45,364 nucleotides of DNA from Treponema sp. (GCA_031266775.1 JAISAQ010000094.1:1-45364), one strand, 5' to 3'. Numbered from the stretch's first letter, positions 10,295-19,606 are shown. The notes: generated by a model not told the origin, from the sequence alone. Numbers and translations are program-made.

Positions 10295-11425
10295 CTACGC
10301 CCTGTCCCCGTAATTCTTCTTCACCCAGTCAAGGTATTCGCCGCTTCGTATGCCGTCTATCCACGCGGCGTTTGAAAGATACCAGTCTACGGTTTTACCG
10401 AGGCCTTCCTCAAAGGTCACCTGCCGCTCCCAGCCGAGTTCGCGCTTTATTTTCGAACAGTCTATGGCGTAACGGCGGTCATGGCCGGGCCTGTCCCGTA
10501 CAAAATGTACGGTTTCGCGGACTTTCGCGGGATCAAGTCCGGCTTTTCCTGAAACCACATCTATCAGCGTATAAAGAAGCCTGATATTCTCCCATTCGTT
10601 TTCCCCTCCTATGTTGTACTTTCCGCCGCATTCGCCTTTTTGCATGACGGTCCAGACCGCCCGGTTATGATCTTCCACATACACCCAGTCGCGGATGTTT
10701 TTCCCGTCGCCGTATACAGGCAGGGGCTTTCCTTCCAGCATGTTGAGGATCATGAGGGGAATGAGTTTTTCCGGAAACTGACAGGGGCCGTAATTGTTGG
10801 AACAGTTTGAAAGGGTAACCGGCAGCCCGTAGGTATGGTAATAGGCCATTGCCAAATGATCGCTTGACGCCTTGCTTGCCGAATAGGGAGACCGGGGATC
10901 ACAGGGAGTCGTCTCGGTAAAACGCCCCGTTTCACCCAGCGAACCGTAAACCTCATCGGTGCTGATGTGATGAAAAAGCGCGTCCTGCCGCATTGCCCCG
11001 GAACCGTCCGCCCAGCACTGCCGGGCGGTATCCAGCAGGGTAAATGTTCCCATGACGTTGGTTTTGATAAACGCCTCGGGCCCCAAGATGGAACGATCCA
11101 CATGGCTTTCCGCGGCAAAGTGGACCACCGTATCAATATCGTAGGTCCTGAACAGGGATTCCACAAGGGAGCGGTCGCAGATGTCGCCCTTTTCAAAAAA
11201 ATAGCGGATGCCCGTACTGTCCGCGGCGTTTACGCCGGGATGCGCGGTCTTGCCGTACGCCGCCTCAACATCCGCAAGGCTTGCGGGATTTCCCGCGTAA
11301 GTCAGCGCGTCAAGGTTGACAATTCTGCCGGTAAAACCGGGAGTTTTTTCCAGAAGGGTGCGGATAAAATTGCAGCCGATAAACCCCGAGCCGCCTGAAA
11401 CCAGAATATTTTTCAGGGAACGCAT
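10295..11425 (-). CDS. rfbB: dTDP-glucose 4,6-dehydratase
   Basis: Second step of dTDP-L-rhamnose synthesis: NAD-assisted removal of water from dTDP-glucose to the 4-keto-6-deoxy sugar. The 376-residue protein starts SLKNILVSGGSGFIGCNFIRTLL. It has HFAAESHVDRSI, ISTDEVYGSLGE with the catalytic Thr-Asp-Glu triad, YSASKASSDHL with the YxxxK pair, NCSNNYGPCQFPEKLIPL and VRDRPGHDRRYAID, all RmlB signatures. Length is slightly above the family norm of about 350. It follows rfbD by 4 bases at the end of the four-gene rhamnose set. Cytoplasmic. Confidence 0.96.
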   Translation of the reverse strand: MRSLKNILVSGGSGFIGCNFIRTLLEKTPGFTGRIVNLDALTYAGNPASLADVEAAYGKTAHPGVNAADSTGIRYFFEKGDICDRSLVESLFRTYDIDTVVHFAAESHVDRSILGPEAFIKTNVMGTFTLLDTARQCWADGSGAMRQDALFHHISTDEVYGSLGETGRFTETTPCDPRSPYSASKASSDHLAMAYYHTYGLPVTLSNCSNNYGPCQFPEKLIPLMILNMLEGKPLPVYGDGKNIRDWVYVEDHNRAVWTVMQKGECGGKYNIGGENEWENIRLLYTLIDVVSGKAGLDPAKVRETVHFVRDRPGHDRRYAIDCSKIKRELGWERQVTFEEGLGKTVDWYLSNAAWIDGIRSGEYLDWVKKNYGDRA

Positions 11426-11429
11426 ACGA

Positions 11430-12332
11430 TTAATTCATCTCCGCCAGGTATTTTTCAAGGCTTTTATTCCATTCCGGTATCGCAAGCCCCAGCGCCGCCC
11501 TGATCTTCGCCTTGTCCAGCACCGAATATTCAGGCCGCGTTACCCGTGCGGGAAATTCCGCGCTGGTACAGGGCTGTACCGCACAGTCTTTGGAGAGCAG
11601 CCCAAGGCGGCGACCCTGCGAGTAAATTTCACGGGCAAAATCAAACCAGCTGATGTTCCCCTCGTTGGTGTAATGGTAGATGCCGAAGGGAACTTTTCCA
11701 CCGCCGTTCACCGCGTTTACAAGGGCAAGTACCGCAGAGGCAAGGTCAAAGGCCCAAGTGGGGCTGCCGCGCTGATCGTTTACTACTTTTACAGTATCCC
11801 GCTCCTTCATGAGCCGGAGCATGGTATGCACAAAGTTGGCGCCGTACCTGCCGTAAAGCCAGGCGGTTCTGATGATGTACGCCTTCCTGCTGTTTTCCAT
11901 GACGGCGTTTTCCCCGTCCCGTTTGGAAAGGCCGTATACGCCCAGGGGACTGGTCTCGTCGTCTTCGCGATAGGGGCGCGGCCCCCGGAGGCTTTCATCA
12001 TAAACACCCTTCCCGTTAAACACATAATCGGTGGAAATGTGGATGAGCCGGGCGCCACAGTCCCCGGCCGCCTTTGCAATGTTGGCCGCGCCCAGAACGT
12101 TGAGGCGGCGGCAGGCTTCACCGTCATCCTCGGCCCTGTCCACGGCGGTATAGGCGGCGCAATTAATGATCCAGGCGGGCGTTTCCCGGATCGACACGGC
12201 GAAGGCGGCAAGCGCCGCAGGATCGGTAATGTCAACTTCCCGGTCCGTACCGGTAAAGGGAATTCCCCGTTTTTCCAGAAGGCGGGCAATCTCCGTTCCC
12301 AGCATGCCCTTGTCGCCAATCAGCCATAACAT
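11430..12332 (-). CDS. rfbD: dTDP-4-dehydrorhamnose reductase
   Basis: Final step of dTDP-L-rhamnose synthesis: NAD(P)H reduction of the 4-keto group. The 300-residue SDR starts MLWLIGDKGMLGTEIARLL. It has INCAAYTAVDRAEDD, HISTDYVFNGKG, YGLSKRDGENAV with the YxxxK pair, and RTAWLYGRYGANFV, the normal RmlD blocks. The first 13 bases overlap the end of rfbC, which supports translational coupling. Length is typical. Confidence 0.95.
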   Translation of the reverse strand: MLWLIGDKGMLGTEIARLLEKRGIPFTGTDREVDITDPAALAAFAVSIRETPAWIINCAAYTAVDRAEDDGEACRRLNVLGAANIAKAAGDCGARLIHISTDYVFNGKGVYDESLRGPRPYREDDETSPLGVYGLSKRDGENAVMENSRKAYIIRTAWLYGRYGANFVHTMLRLMKERDTVKVVNDQRGSPTWAFDLASAVLALVNAVNGGGKVPFGIYHYTNEGNISWFDFAREIYSQGRRLGLLSKDCAVQPCTSAEFPARVTRPEYSVLDKAKIRAALGLAIPEWNKSLEKYLAEMN

Positions 12333-12853
12333 GGCAGTTTTTTATCCTTGACGGAAAGCAGATAGTCCATCCCCAGATCAGGCCAGGCTATGCCGATTTC
12401 AGGATCGTTCCAGAGGATTCCCCCTTCGTCTTCGGGGTGATAAAAATCGGTGCACTTGTAGGCGAAGACGGCGAATTCGCTTACCACCAAAAATCCGTGC
12501 GCAAAGCCTTCGGGTATCCAGAACTGATTCTGCTTCTCACCGCTCAGAATTACCGCGTGCCATTTCCCCCGGCTGGAAGAACCGGGCCTTATGTCCACGG
12601 CTACGTCAAACACCTCGCCCGATATGACCCTGACCAGTTTGCCCTGGGGATGTGTCTTCTGAAAATGGAGGCCGCGAAGCACGCCGCGCATGGAACGGGA
12701 CTGGTTATCCTGAACAAAATGCGGCTCAAGGCCCGAAGCGGCAAAATCACGCTCCGACCATGCCTCAAAAAAATACCCCCGCTCGTCCCCAAAAACTTTT
12801 GGCTGTATCTCGTAAAGCCCTTCAATGGGACAGGGTTTGAAATCAAAGGGCAT
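12320..12853 (-). CDS. rfbC: dTDP-4-dehydrorhamnose 3,5-epimerase
   Basis: Third step of dTDP-L-rhamnose synthesis: double epimerisation at C3 and C5. The 177-residue cupin contains DERGYFFEAW, DNQSRSMRGVLRGLHFQ with the catalytic histidine, GEVFDVAVDIRPGS, and WIPEGFAHGFLV with the conserved Pro-x-Gly-x-x-His-Gly loop. It overlaps the rfbA stop by one base (a TAATG-type junction) and its end overlaps rfbD. Length is normal for RmlC. Confidence 0.96.
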   Translation of the reverse strand: MPFDFKPCPIEGLYEIQPKVFGDERGYFFEAWSERDFAASGLEPHFVQDNQSRSMRGVLRGLHFQKTHPQGKLVRVISGEVFDVAVDIRPGSSSRGKWHAVILSGEKQNQFWIPEGFAHGFLVVSEFAVFAYKCTDFYHPEDEGGILWNDPEIGIAWPDLGMDYLLSVKDKKLPCYG

Positions 12854-13734
12854 TATGGATTCTCCGCGACATATTTCAGGTATTCTCCGTATTCGGTTTT
12901 GTAGGAAGAGGCCAGAGCCAAAAGACCGTCTTTTGTTATCCAGCGGTTCGCATAGGCAATTTCTTCTATGCAGGATACATACATTCCCTGCCGCTTCTGT
13001 ATGGTCTGTATGAACGCGCCCGCCTCAAGGAGGCTGTCGTAGGCGCCGGTATCAAGCCAGGCCATGCCCCGGCCCAACAGTTCAACCGCAAGCCGGTTCT
13101 GCTCCAGGTAGGCGTTATTCACCGATGTAATTTCGATTTCCCCCCGGGCGGAAGGCTTAACGTTCTTCGCAATTGCTATGACGCCGTTGTCGTAAAAGTA
13201 AAGCCCCGGCACCGCGTAATGGGACTTTGGCCTTGCGGGTTTTTCCTCTATGGAAACGGCCCTGCCGTCCCGGTCAAATTCCACCACCCCGTATGCCGAC
13301 GGATCTTTTACCGGATAGCCAAAGATGACGCCTCCGCCTTCTCCCGAAACCCTTGACGCCGCCCTCATAAGGGTTTCACTGAACCTGCTGCCGTAAAAAA
13401 CATTGTCTCCCAGCACAAGGGCACAAGGGTCCTTTCCGATAAATTCTTCGCCAAGTATAAAGGCGTCGGCCAGCCCCCTGGGGCTTTCCTGAACCCTGTA
13501 GTCAAAGCGCATCCCCAGCCACTCGCCGCCGCCGAACAGTTCCCTGAAAAGGCCAATATCACGGGGAGTAGAGATGATCAGCACGTCCCGTATGCCCGCA
13601 AGCATCAGCGCCGACAGGGGGTAGTAGATCATCGGCTTGTCGTAAAGCGGCAATATTTGTTTTGACACCGCCCTGGTCAGCGGATAAAGCCTCGTACCGG
13701 CTCCCCCCGCAAGGATTATGCCTTTTATACTCAT
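12853..13734 (-). CDS. rfbA: glucose-1-phosphate thymidylyltransferase
   Basis: First step of dTDP-L-rhamnose synthesis: dTTP plus glucose-1-phosphate to dTDP-glucose. The 293-residue protein starts [19 protein letters not shown] and continues with [27 protein letters not shown] and [13 protein letters not shown], all RmlA marks. A GGAG ribosome site lies 5 bases before the ATG, inside the 14-base gap after the outer-membrane protein gene upstream. I see no promoter there, so the rhamnose genes may be read through from the export operon at 13749-19374. Confidence 0.97.
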   Translation of the reverse strand: MSIKGIILAGGAGTRLYPLTRAVSKQILPLYDKPMIYYPLSALMLAGIRDVLIISTPRDIGLFRELFGGGEWLGMRFDYRVQESPRGLADAFILGEEFIGKDPCALVLGDNVFYGSRFSETLMRAASRVSGEGGGVIFGYPVKDPSAYGVVEFDRDGRAVSIEEKPARPKSHYAVPGLYFYDNGVIAIAKNVKPSARGEIEITSVNNAYLEQNRLAVELLGRGMAWLDTGAYDSLLEAGAFIQTIQKRQGMYVSCIEEIAYANRWITKDGLLALASSYKTEYGEYLKYVAENP

Positions 13735-13748
13735 CCTGTCTCCATGGC

Positions 13749-15098
13749 TTAATCGGAATGGCTGTAGCGGTAACTGCCGCTCAGGGAAACAAGCAGGACA
13801 AGACTAACAGGACGGTTGAACTTGTCCGCGTTGCTTGTATAATACGTTCCGTTCCTGCTCCCAAGCGCCATGGGAATGGCCATGGAAACGCGTATATGGG
13901 GAAACGGATCAAAGTAAAGGCCGGGAACCAGTTGTACGGATTTTTCATTAACCGCATAGAGACACTGGGTAAAAAGATGCAACCCGTTAAAACCCGGACT
14001 GTACACTACATTGAAGGCGCAGTTATAGCCTCCGATAAAGGGAACGGTTTCCTCTTCCCTGATATTTGTTCTGGGGTTGTAACGCAGCACGTTACTTTCG
14101 CCGTTGTAGTAGAATTCCCCGTTAAGCCGGAGCTTTTCGCCAAAGAAGAACCGTATAAAACCAAAGCTGGCGGAAAACTTCATTTCGCTCCAGGGATCAT
14201 GCCGCATGGAAAGGAGCGCTTCGGCGTAGACTTCGGTATCAAAGACGGTGCTTTTAACGGAAACATACTGTCTGAACGGCATTTGCTTTAGATAAAAAAA
14301 ACCGAAGTCCATGTCCGCCCAGGTAAAGGCCAGATTGAACCTGCCGCCGTATCCTATTTCATCGGGGTCCGGGGCGTTTATATTGGAAACAAAACCGGTG
14401 CGGGTCATCGCAAGAAATTCAAGCCCGCCTATCCCCAGGGGAATGTTTCCCCTGGCAAAGTAGGAATCGCCGCCGCTCGAACCTGTGGGAACCCTTGCCA
14501 AAAGATCGGTGTAGGGATAATTGGGAGAAATACCCCAGGAGAAAGAATACCTGCCCACGCGGAAAAAGGCGTAATCCTGCAGATTGTAATCAAAAAACAG
14601 TTCATTCAGCAAAAACTTGAACGGGGGCAGTGAAAACTGAAAGTCGTTTTTGACCCGCAGGTATTTTGAAACTTGAACATCAAGGGCAAGGCCGGAATTC
14701 ATTCCTCCGCCCGCGCCGTGGGAAAAATCCGCCCTGCCGCCGCCGAACCAGGGCGCCTCCCTGAATCCCGGGGCAACGCCGCCGAAAAAGAAATAATACG
14801 CATCGAGGGAAAAACCGATGCGCCGCAAAAGATCCGAAAGAACATTCACGGCGGCGGGATTTTCCCCGGTCTCTTCTTTTACCGTTTCGCCGCCTTCCGC
14901 CGTTCCTTCGCCCGTGCCCGGAACAGCAAAGGGCTCATCAAAGAGGGAATCAACATCCCTGTCCAGAAGATCCGTTTCGTCCGCCGCGGCCGGAAAAGGC
15001 GGCAAGAAAAACAGAAAAACAACCATGACATACGCGAAAAACCCGTTTTGGACGGCCCGGCCGGCGTCCGGCGGACCGGCGCCGGCTTTCCGCATCAC
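13749..15098 (-). CDS. predicted outer-membrane beta-barrel protein
   Basis: I do not recognise a named family. The 449-residue protein has a hydrophobic segment at about residues 19-36 followed by PAAAD, consistent with a signal peptide. The mature N-terminus is short and acidic. The rest alternates hydrophobic and polar residues with many aromatic and glycine residues and repeated amphipathic strands ending in aromatics ([23 protein letters not shown]), as in outer-membrane barrels. The last strand is weak at its C-terminus and the chain ends SYRYSHSD, so a canonical terminal aromatic is missing. It overlaps the LolA-like gene by 4 bases (ATGA). In this operon it could be the outer-membrane acceptor or channel for whatever the ABC and LolA-like proteins deliver. 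Confidence 0.7.
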   Translation of the reverse strand: MMRKAGAGPPDAGRAVQNGFFAYVMVVFLFFLPPFPAAADETDLLDRDVDSLFDEPFAVPGTGEGTAEGGETVKEETGENPAAVNVLSDLLRRIGFSLDAYYFFFGGVAPGFREAPWFGGGRADFSHGAGGGMNSGLALDVQVSKYLRVKNDFQFSLPPFKFLLNELFFDYNLQDYAFFRVGRYSFSWGISPNYPYTDLLARVPTGSSGGDSYFARGNIPLGIGGLEFLAMTRTGFVSNINAPDPDEIGYGGRFNLAFTWADMDFGFFYLKQMPFRQYVSVKSTVFDTEVYAEALLSMRHDPWSEMKFSASFGFIRFFFGEKLRLNGEFYYNGESNVLRYNPRTNIREEETVPFIGGYNCAFNVVYSPGFNGLHLFTQCLYAVNEKSVQLVPGLYFDPFPHIRVSMAIPMALGSRNGTYYTSNADKFNRPVSLVLLVSLSGSYRYSHSD

Positions 15099-15850
15099 CG
15101 GTTTACCGATTCAAGGAACGTTTTTGAAAATACCGAATCGGCCACCTTTTCAAACGAAGGCTTCGTTATGGTTATCTGCGTCCGTTCCTTGACAAAAACG
15201 CCGTTAATGACGGCGCCGCGGAGTTCATCCACATAGAGAAAACGCTGGGGAACAAAACGGTTGCCTATATGGTGGTAATCGGGAATCGCCGTCGTCCGCA
15301 AAAGCTGGCCTGAAAGACTGTAATCTTCGCTCTTCCTGACAAGCCCGTCCCCGCTTATCCATATCTTCATCCGGGGATAGGTAACTTCGCCGGTAACGGC
15401 TTCCAGGGTCAGAACCCGGCATTCGAAACGGCCCAGCGCCGCGTTTTCGCCGGCCGTGACACGGTAATCGCGGGCCAGAGTTGACCGGGTAAAGTCCGAA
15501 TTGCGGGCATTGGTATTTTGAAAACGCTCCGCACTTGACGTGGTATTAAAGCGGCGGCCTTCGGGATCGTAGATCCACAGGGTTTTTCCCTGTTTAAGAT
15601 ACCCTTGGCCCCGGCTGATCGCCGGCTGCATAATAACGATCACATAGGTTTCGCTGGAATCCCGCCTGAATACCCCCGCTACGGTGGTAGACCGGGTTTG
15701 CCCCGGCTTTTCCTGAACAATGGTATATTCGGCGGAAAAATCCGTGTCGTAGTAGCTGGCCAGCGCATCGACCTGTTCGAGCAGTTCCTGATCGGAAACC
15801 GCCCAAAGGGAAGAGGAAACAAAAAACAGGACGGCAAGTATTTTCTTCAT
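15095..15850 (-). CDS. LolA-like outer-membrane lipoprotein-sorting protein
   Basis: Periplasmic carrier-type protein of the LolA_like / COG2834 group. I chose the ATG at 15850 because it opens MKKILAVLFFVSSSLWAVSD, a clean signal peptide. Longer readings upstream overlap the previous gene and lack one. The mature part (about 235 residues) has VAGVFRRDSSETYVIVIMQP, GYLKQGKTLWIYDPEGRRF, FQNTNARNSDFTRSTLARDYRV and YPRMKIWISGDGLVRKSEDYS, the half-barrel strand pattern of this family. Classical LolA is shorter and lacks the LWIYDPEGRR block. It lies 37 bases after the second permease and is coupled by ATGA to the barrel gene. A role carrying a lipid or lipoprotein from permease to outer membrane is inferred from family and position. 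Confidence 0.85.
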   Translation of the reverse strand: MKKILAVLFFVSSSLWAVSDQELLEQVDALASYYDTDFSAEYTIVQEKPGQTRSTTVAGVFRRDSSETYVIVIMQPAISRGQGYLKQGKTLWIYDPEGRRFNTTSSAERFQNTNARNSDFTRSTLARDYRVTAGENAALGRFECRVLTLEAVTGEVTYPRMKIWISGDGLVRKSEDYSLSGQLLRTTAIPDYHHIGNRFVPQRFLYVDELRGAVINGVFVKERTQITITKPSFEKVADSVFSKTFLESVNR

Positions 15851-15887
15851 ACCAGCTAAAACCACTTGTACACCCCTGTTGTTACCG

Positions 15888-17198
15888 CTACAGCCCCTGA
15901 AGCAGGCGCGGCAGGGGACTGCGGACAAAACGGAAAGCGGGAAACCAGACCGCGGCAAAGAGCATGCAGAAAAGAACCGCCACATTCGCCAGCATGGCCG
16001 GAAGGCGGTACAGAGCGGTGAGCCGGTCGTCTTTCATAAAAATTTCAAAACTGGGAAACCACGAAAAAGAAAGAAAGCCAAGCCCCCAGACAATGACGCG
16101 GGCGGCGGCAAAACCGCCGGCAAGGGAAAGAAACCCAAGCCCGAATACCTCCAGCACAAGGACATGCGTTACGTCAGACTCATAAAAACCTATGGCCCGC
16201 ATGGTTCCCAGTTCCTTTACGCGCTCGTGAAGAATAAGCCTGAAGGTTACCGCGGCGCTGACCAGAATGATAAGGAGCATCATGACATAAAGAAACCATG
16301 TAAGTATGTTCATCGCGTTCAGCAGATCCGATATTTCCGATAGCAGCACCGGAATACTTGTCACAAAGAGCGTAATCCCCGGCCGGACGTGACCCGCCTC
16401 AGAATCCAGTTCGGCCCTGCTTTCAACCAGGGGACCGGTCTGAACCAGTTTTTCAAGCTCAGCCTGAAACGCCGCCTTCTTTTTTTCCGCATAGAGGCGG
16501 TTCCTGAAATAAAAACCCATGCTGGAACATTCGCCGTCCGCAAATTCAAGAAGCCTGTTAAGCGACAGCCGGGATACGTAGGCCTTGTAGTAGCCGAAGA
16601 TGGTGGCGTCATTCACCACCGCGGACACGGTGTACAGGGCGGTATTCTTCCAGCCCATACGCGTTTCGGTTTCAACGACAAGACTGTCCCCCTGCCGCGC
16701 GCCCAGCGCCCTTGATACCGGGGATGAAAGCACAATACCGTCGTCCCCTTTAAGGGGTGAAAGGGGGGCCTCCGTATAATCAAGAGCGCCGAAATAGGAC
16801 GCCTCGGCGTCCCAGTCAACTCCGATAACGTATTTCAGATCCACCGCCGTCCCGTTAAAATAAAGAACGCCTCCCCGGCTGCCGCAATTGGTCCTTTTTA
16901 CCACATGGTCAAAATCCAGCCGCGTGTTCTCCGCGGCCCGCATGACGGCGGCCATGTGTTCACTTTTCATGTGCTGGGAAGAACTAAAATCCGTGTCCTG
17001 GGCCAGAACAACCAAGTCCCCGGCATAATGGGACTGGGAACTGTTATACACATTCTCGTACATTCCGTCTTTTACCGACGTGATAACCGTTACAATACCA
17101 AAACCGAAGACCAGGGCCAGGAAAAGAAAAAAATAGCGCCGGCGGTAGCGGCACAGGTACGTTACGGCAAGCTTGAGTATTATGACGTTTTTTATCAT
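15888..17198 (-). CDS. FtsX/LolE-type ABC permease (second)
   Basis: Inner-membrane permease (436 residues) of the MacB/LolCE superfamily. One transmembrane helix lies near residues 20-42, a periplasmic domain of about 240 residues follows, then three C-terminal helices. The cytoplasmic coupling motif is in VKELGTMRAIGFYESDV, equivalent to the EIGTLRAIGA block of other FtsX-like permeases. It overlaps the first permease by 4 bases, so the two are probably made in equal amounts and form a heterodimer with the ATPase encoded at 18661-19374. Substrate unknown. Family-level call is secure, but true LolE identity is not established. Confidence 0.88.
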   Translation of the reverse strand: MIKNVIILKLAVTYLCRYRRRYFFLFLALVFGFGIVTVITSVKDGMYENVYNSSQSHYAGDLVVLAQDTDFSSSQHMKSEHMAAVMRAAENTRLDFDHVVKRTNCGSRGGVLYFNGTAVDLKYVIGVDWDAEASYFGALDYTEAPLSPLKGDDGIVLSSPVSRALGARQGDSLVVETETRMGWKNTALYTVSAVVNDATIFGYYKAYVSRLSLNRLLEFADGECSSMGFYFRNRLYAEKKKAAFQAELEKLVQTGPLVESRAELDSEAGHVRPGITLFVTSIPVLLSEISDLLNAMNILTWFLYVMMLLIILVSAAVTFRLILHERVKELGTMRAIGFYESDVTHVLVLEVFGLGFLSLAGGFAAARVIVWGLGFLSFSWFPSFEIFMKDDRLTALYRLPAMLANVAVLFCMLFAAVWFPAFRFVRSPLPRLLQGL

Positions 17199-18664
17199 CC
17201 CTGCCGCACAGCCTCCACGGGATCTATACGCACCGCCGTTTCCACAGGGTACAGGGACGCGGCAAAACCCAGAACCGCCGCAGCCGCCAGGGACAGGCCC
17301 GCCATGCCGGGAATAAAAACCAGATGTACCGTTTCCCCTCCCAGAAGGGAAGCAATAAGGGCGTTGGGAATGCGCAGATTAAGGGAATTGACAAGACGTA
17401 TACACACATAACCGGCAAGTATTCCCAGCACACCGGCGGCGGCGGCGAGGATTCCGTTTTCACCGAGGATAAGGCCGCGTATATAAGCATCCTCCGCGCC
17501 TATGGCCCGCAGGGTTCCTATTTCCCTGGTCCGCCTGAAAACCGAAACAAGGAGTATATTTACCGCCGCGATACCCCCTGCCACACTGACCAAAAACATG
17601 CCGGAATTGAAAAGGGCCTGCACCATCAGCATGAGTATCGCCGAAATTCCCGCGGCCATGCGCCAGTCTACCGCCCGGACACCGTAGGGGAGGAGCTTCC
17701 TGTTGAGGGAAGCAATTGCCGCCGAAACGGAAATTCCTTTCCTGAATTTCAAAATGATAAAATTCCAGTCGCCCCCTGCAAGAGGGACGTTTGCTTCTTT
17801 TGAGGCGCTTAAGAAAGACGCCAGGGCGGCGGCCGAAAAAAGGCCGTCCCCGGAACCGGCATTCCCCGCGCCGCCGGAGAAGTCTTCCCCGGCGGAAAAA
17901 TCTTCCCCAAAAAGTCCGTCAACAGAAACATCCAGAAGATCCAGGGCTTCCCCGCCGACGGCGACATCCGAAGACGCCACCTGAATGGAGGCAAGGACCC
18001 GCGCCGTCTGCGGGTCGGCAAGGATCACCTCGTTCATAAACTGGCCGGGATTCCGGTAGCTGAAAATGCCGGTAAGGGGCACTTCCCGTATTTTAAACCC
18101 CGTCTTTCCCGCGGAGGTAAACAGCATGGAATCCCCGGCCTCAGGACGAATTCCGGTCTTTTCGGCGATACGGTCCGCCCTTTCCGATGTAATCATGCCG
18201 CCGTATTCACCGGAAACCGGGAAACGCCCTTCTTCCAGCCGTATTCCGTCAAAAAGGGAAAAGTACGTGTCCGTATCAACGCCCGCCAGCAGGGCCGCTT
18301 CACGGACGCCGCCAAGATCAAGATACACCTTGCAGGAAACCTGGCTCGTAATGCCGGCTATTCCCTGTTCCGCGAGGACCGCCTCCATGACCGTGTCATA
18401 GGCGGGCAGCATGGGAATCGTAAAGAATTCATCAATAACGGGGACATTGGCCCCGAAGAGGTTCATGACAACATCACCGGACTTCTGGATCACCGCATCG
18501 CCGGTAAGGCTTTCCACAAAGGCTTCGTGAAGGCTCTGTTCAGATCTGCCGATAAGACTGTTCCCGATAAAAAAAAGAAAGGTAATTACCATAATAAGCA
18601 GAACAACAATAAGGCTGTTCTTTTTGTTTCTGATGATGTTTCTGAAGGCAAGAAGAAGGATCAT
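17195..18664 (-). CDS. FtsX/LolC-type ABC permease (first)
   Basis: Inner-membrane permease (489 residues). It has one helix at about 17-36, a large periplasmic domain, then three helices at the C-terminal end with RRTREIGTLRAIGAEDAYIRG as the ATPase-coupling loop. The chain ends VRIDPVEAVRQG, a classic MacB/FtsX tail. A low-complexity acidic Gly/Ser stretch near residue 260 contains two GEDFS copies, an unusual insert in the periplasmic domain. The gene overlaps both neighbours by 4 bases. The periplasmic domain probably contacts substrate or the LolA-like protein, by analogy with LolCDE. Confidence 0.88.
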   Translation of the reverse strand: MILLLAFRNIIRNKKNSLIVVLLIMVITFLFFIGNSLIGRSEQSLHEAFVESLTGDAVIQKSGDVVMNLFGANVPVIDEFFTIPMLPAYDTVMEAVLAEQGIAGITSQVSCKVYLDLGGVREAALLAGVDTDTYFSLFDGIRLEEGRFPVSGEYGGMITSERADRIAEKTGIRPEAGDSMLFTSAGKTGFKIREVPLTGIFSYRNPGQFMNEVILADPQTARVLASIQVASSDVAVGGEALDLLDVSVDGLFGEDFSAGEDFSGGAGNAGSGDGLFSAAALASFLSASKEANVPLAGGDWNFIILKFRKGISVSAAIASLNRKLLPYGVRAVDWRMAAGISAILMLMVQALFNSGMFLVSVAGGIAAVNILLVSVFRRTREIGTLRAIGAEDAYIRGLILGENGILAAAAGVLGILAGYVCIRLVNSLNLRIPNALIASLLGGETVHLVFIPGMAGLSLAAAAVLGFAASLYPVETAVRIDPVEAVRQG

Positions 18665-19374
18665 ACTGCGTCCTGCTTTTCGGGGCCGGATTTTTTCCGC
18701 CGGTCCGACTCAACCGCGCCGTCCCTAAGGAAAATTACATGATCGGCCATTTCCCAAATATCAGGATCGTGGGTTGAGAAAATGAAGGTGGTTCCGTCTT
18801 CCCCGTTTACCTTCTTCATTAATTCCAGAATGCGTTCCCCGGTGGCCGAGTCAAGATTGGCGGTAGGCTCGTCGGCAATGACAATTTCGGGCCGTGTTAC
18901 CAGGGCCCGCGCAATGGCAACGCGCTGCTGCTGCCCCCCGGAAAGTTCCGCGGGAAGGTGCTTCTGCCGGTCCGCAAGCCCCACCTCTTCAAGCAGATCT
19001 TCAACCCTTTCCCGCCTTTCTTTTTTGGAACCTCCCTTTTTCGCAATAACCAGGGGAAGTTCCACATTCTCAAACACATTAAGAACGGGAAGAAGGTTAA
19101 AGGACTGGAACACAAAACCAATAAGATTCCGGCGCATGCGGGTCAGTTCCCGCCTGCTCAGACCGGCGGTATTTCTGCCGCCGAACAGAACCTTGCCCCC
19201 TGTGGGCCTGTCGATAAGCCCCAGAATGTTCATAAGGGTGGTCTTTCCCGAACCCGAAGGCCCCGCAATGGAAATAAAATCCCCCCGGTCAAGGATCAGA
19301 TTAATCCCCTTAAGAGCATCTACGCTGATACGGCCCATAGGGTAGGATTTGTAGAGATCTTGCAAATATATCAA
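18661..19374 (-). CDS. LolD/MacB-type ABC ATPase
   Basis: ATP-binding subunit (237 residues) for the two FtsX-type permeases that follow. Walker A is GPSGSGKTTLMN at about residue 40, Q-loop VFQSFNLLPVLNV, signature LSGGQQQRVAIARAL, Walker B IVIADEPTANLDSATG and the switch histidine in FSTHDPDIW. LIGFVFQSFNLLPVLNVFENVELPL is the LolD/MacB/FtsE pattern. First gene of the five-gene export operon, with a sigma70-like promoter about 150 bases upstream. MacB proper carries its permease on the same chain, which is not so here. Confidence 0.93.
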   Translation of the reverse strand: MIYLQDLYKSYPMGRISVDALKGINLILDRGDFISIAGPSGSGKTTLMNILGLIDRPTGGKVLFGGRNTAGLSRRELTRMRRNLIGFVFQSFNLLPVLNVFENVELPLVIAKKGGSKKERRERVEDLLEEVGLADRQKHLPAELSGGQQQRVAIARALVTRPEIVIADEPTANLDSATGERILELMKKVNGEDGTTFIFSTHDPDIWEMADHVIFLRDGAVESDRRKKSGPEKQDAV

Positions 19375-19525
19375 AGAAAACTCTTGTTGTTCAGGTTATT
19401 CGGGCAAAACAGGACCTTTTCCACCGTAAAATATGGAACAAGGACGCGAATCCGTCTTCATGACCCGGCCGCCGCCGAAACAGGCTTGCCGGATTGTCTA
19501 ACGCCGTGCAGGACGGCCGTACAAC

Positions 19526-19554
19526 ACCATAGCATATTTTGATTTTGATTGCAA
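19526..19554 (-). promoter_or_regulatory. sigma70-like promoter for export operon
   Basis: Read on the minus strand: TTGCAA at 19554-19549, a 17-base spacer, then TATGGT at 19531-19526. Transcription would start near 19519, leaving a leader of about 145 bases before the ATPase start at 19374. The AT-rich spacer stands out from GC-rich surroundings. Prediction by eye only. Confidence 0.5.
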
Positions 19555-19561
19555 CCGGATA

Positions 19562-19596
19562 CGGGAAAGTTGTTCAATTTTTGAACAACTTTCCCG
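19562..19596. promoter_or_regulatory. perfect 16-base inverted repeat, operator-like
   Basis: Left arm CGGGAAAGTTGTTCAA (19562-19577), three T (19578-19580), then an exactly complementary right arm (19581-19596). It lies between the divergent export operon and uppP, 7 bases upstream of the export operon -35 box and just before the possible uppP promoter. No T-run follows on either strand and no genes converge here, which argues against a terminator. A two-fold symmetric protein binding site is the best reading. Confidence 0.6.
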
Positions 19597-19606
19597 GCAA
19601 CGGGCC

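Noticed and set aside
11316-12329. Long plus-strand open frame (337 codons) antisense to rfbD
   Set aside because: It is the mirror of a well-recognised gene in GC-rich sequence, has no family motif and no ribosome site.
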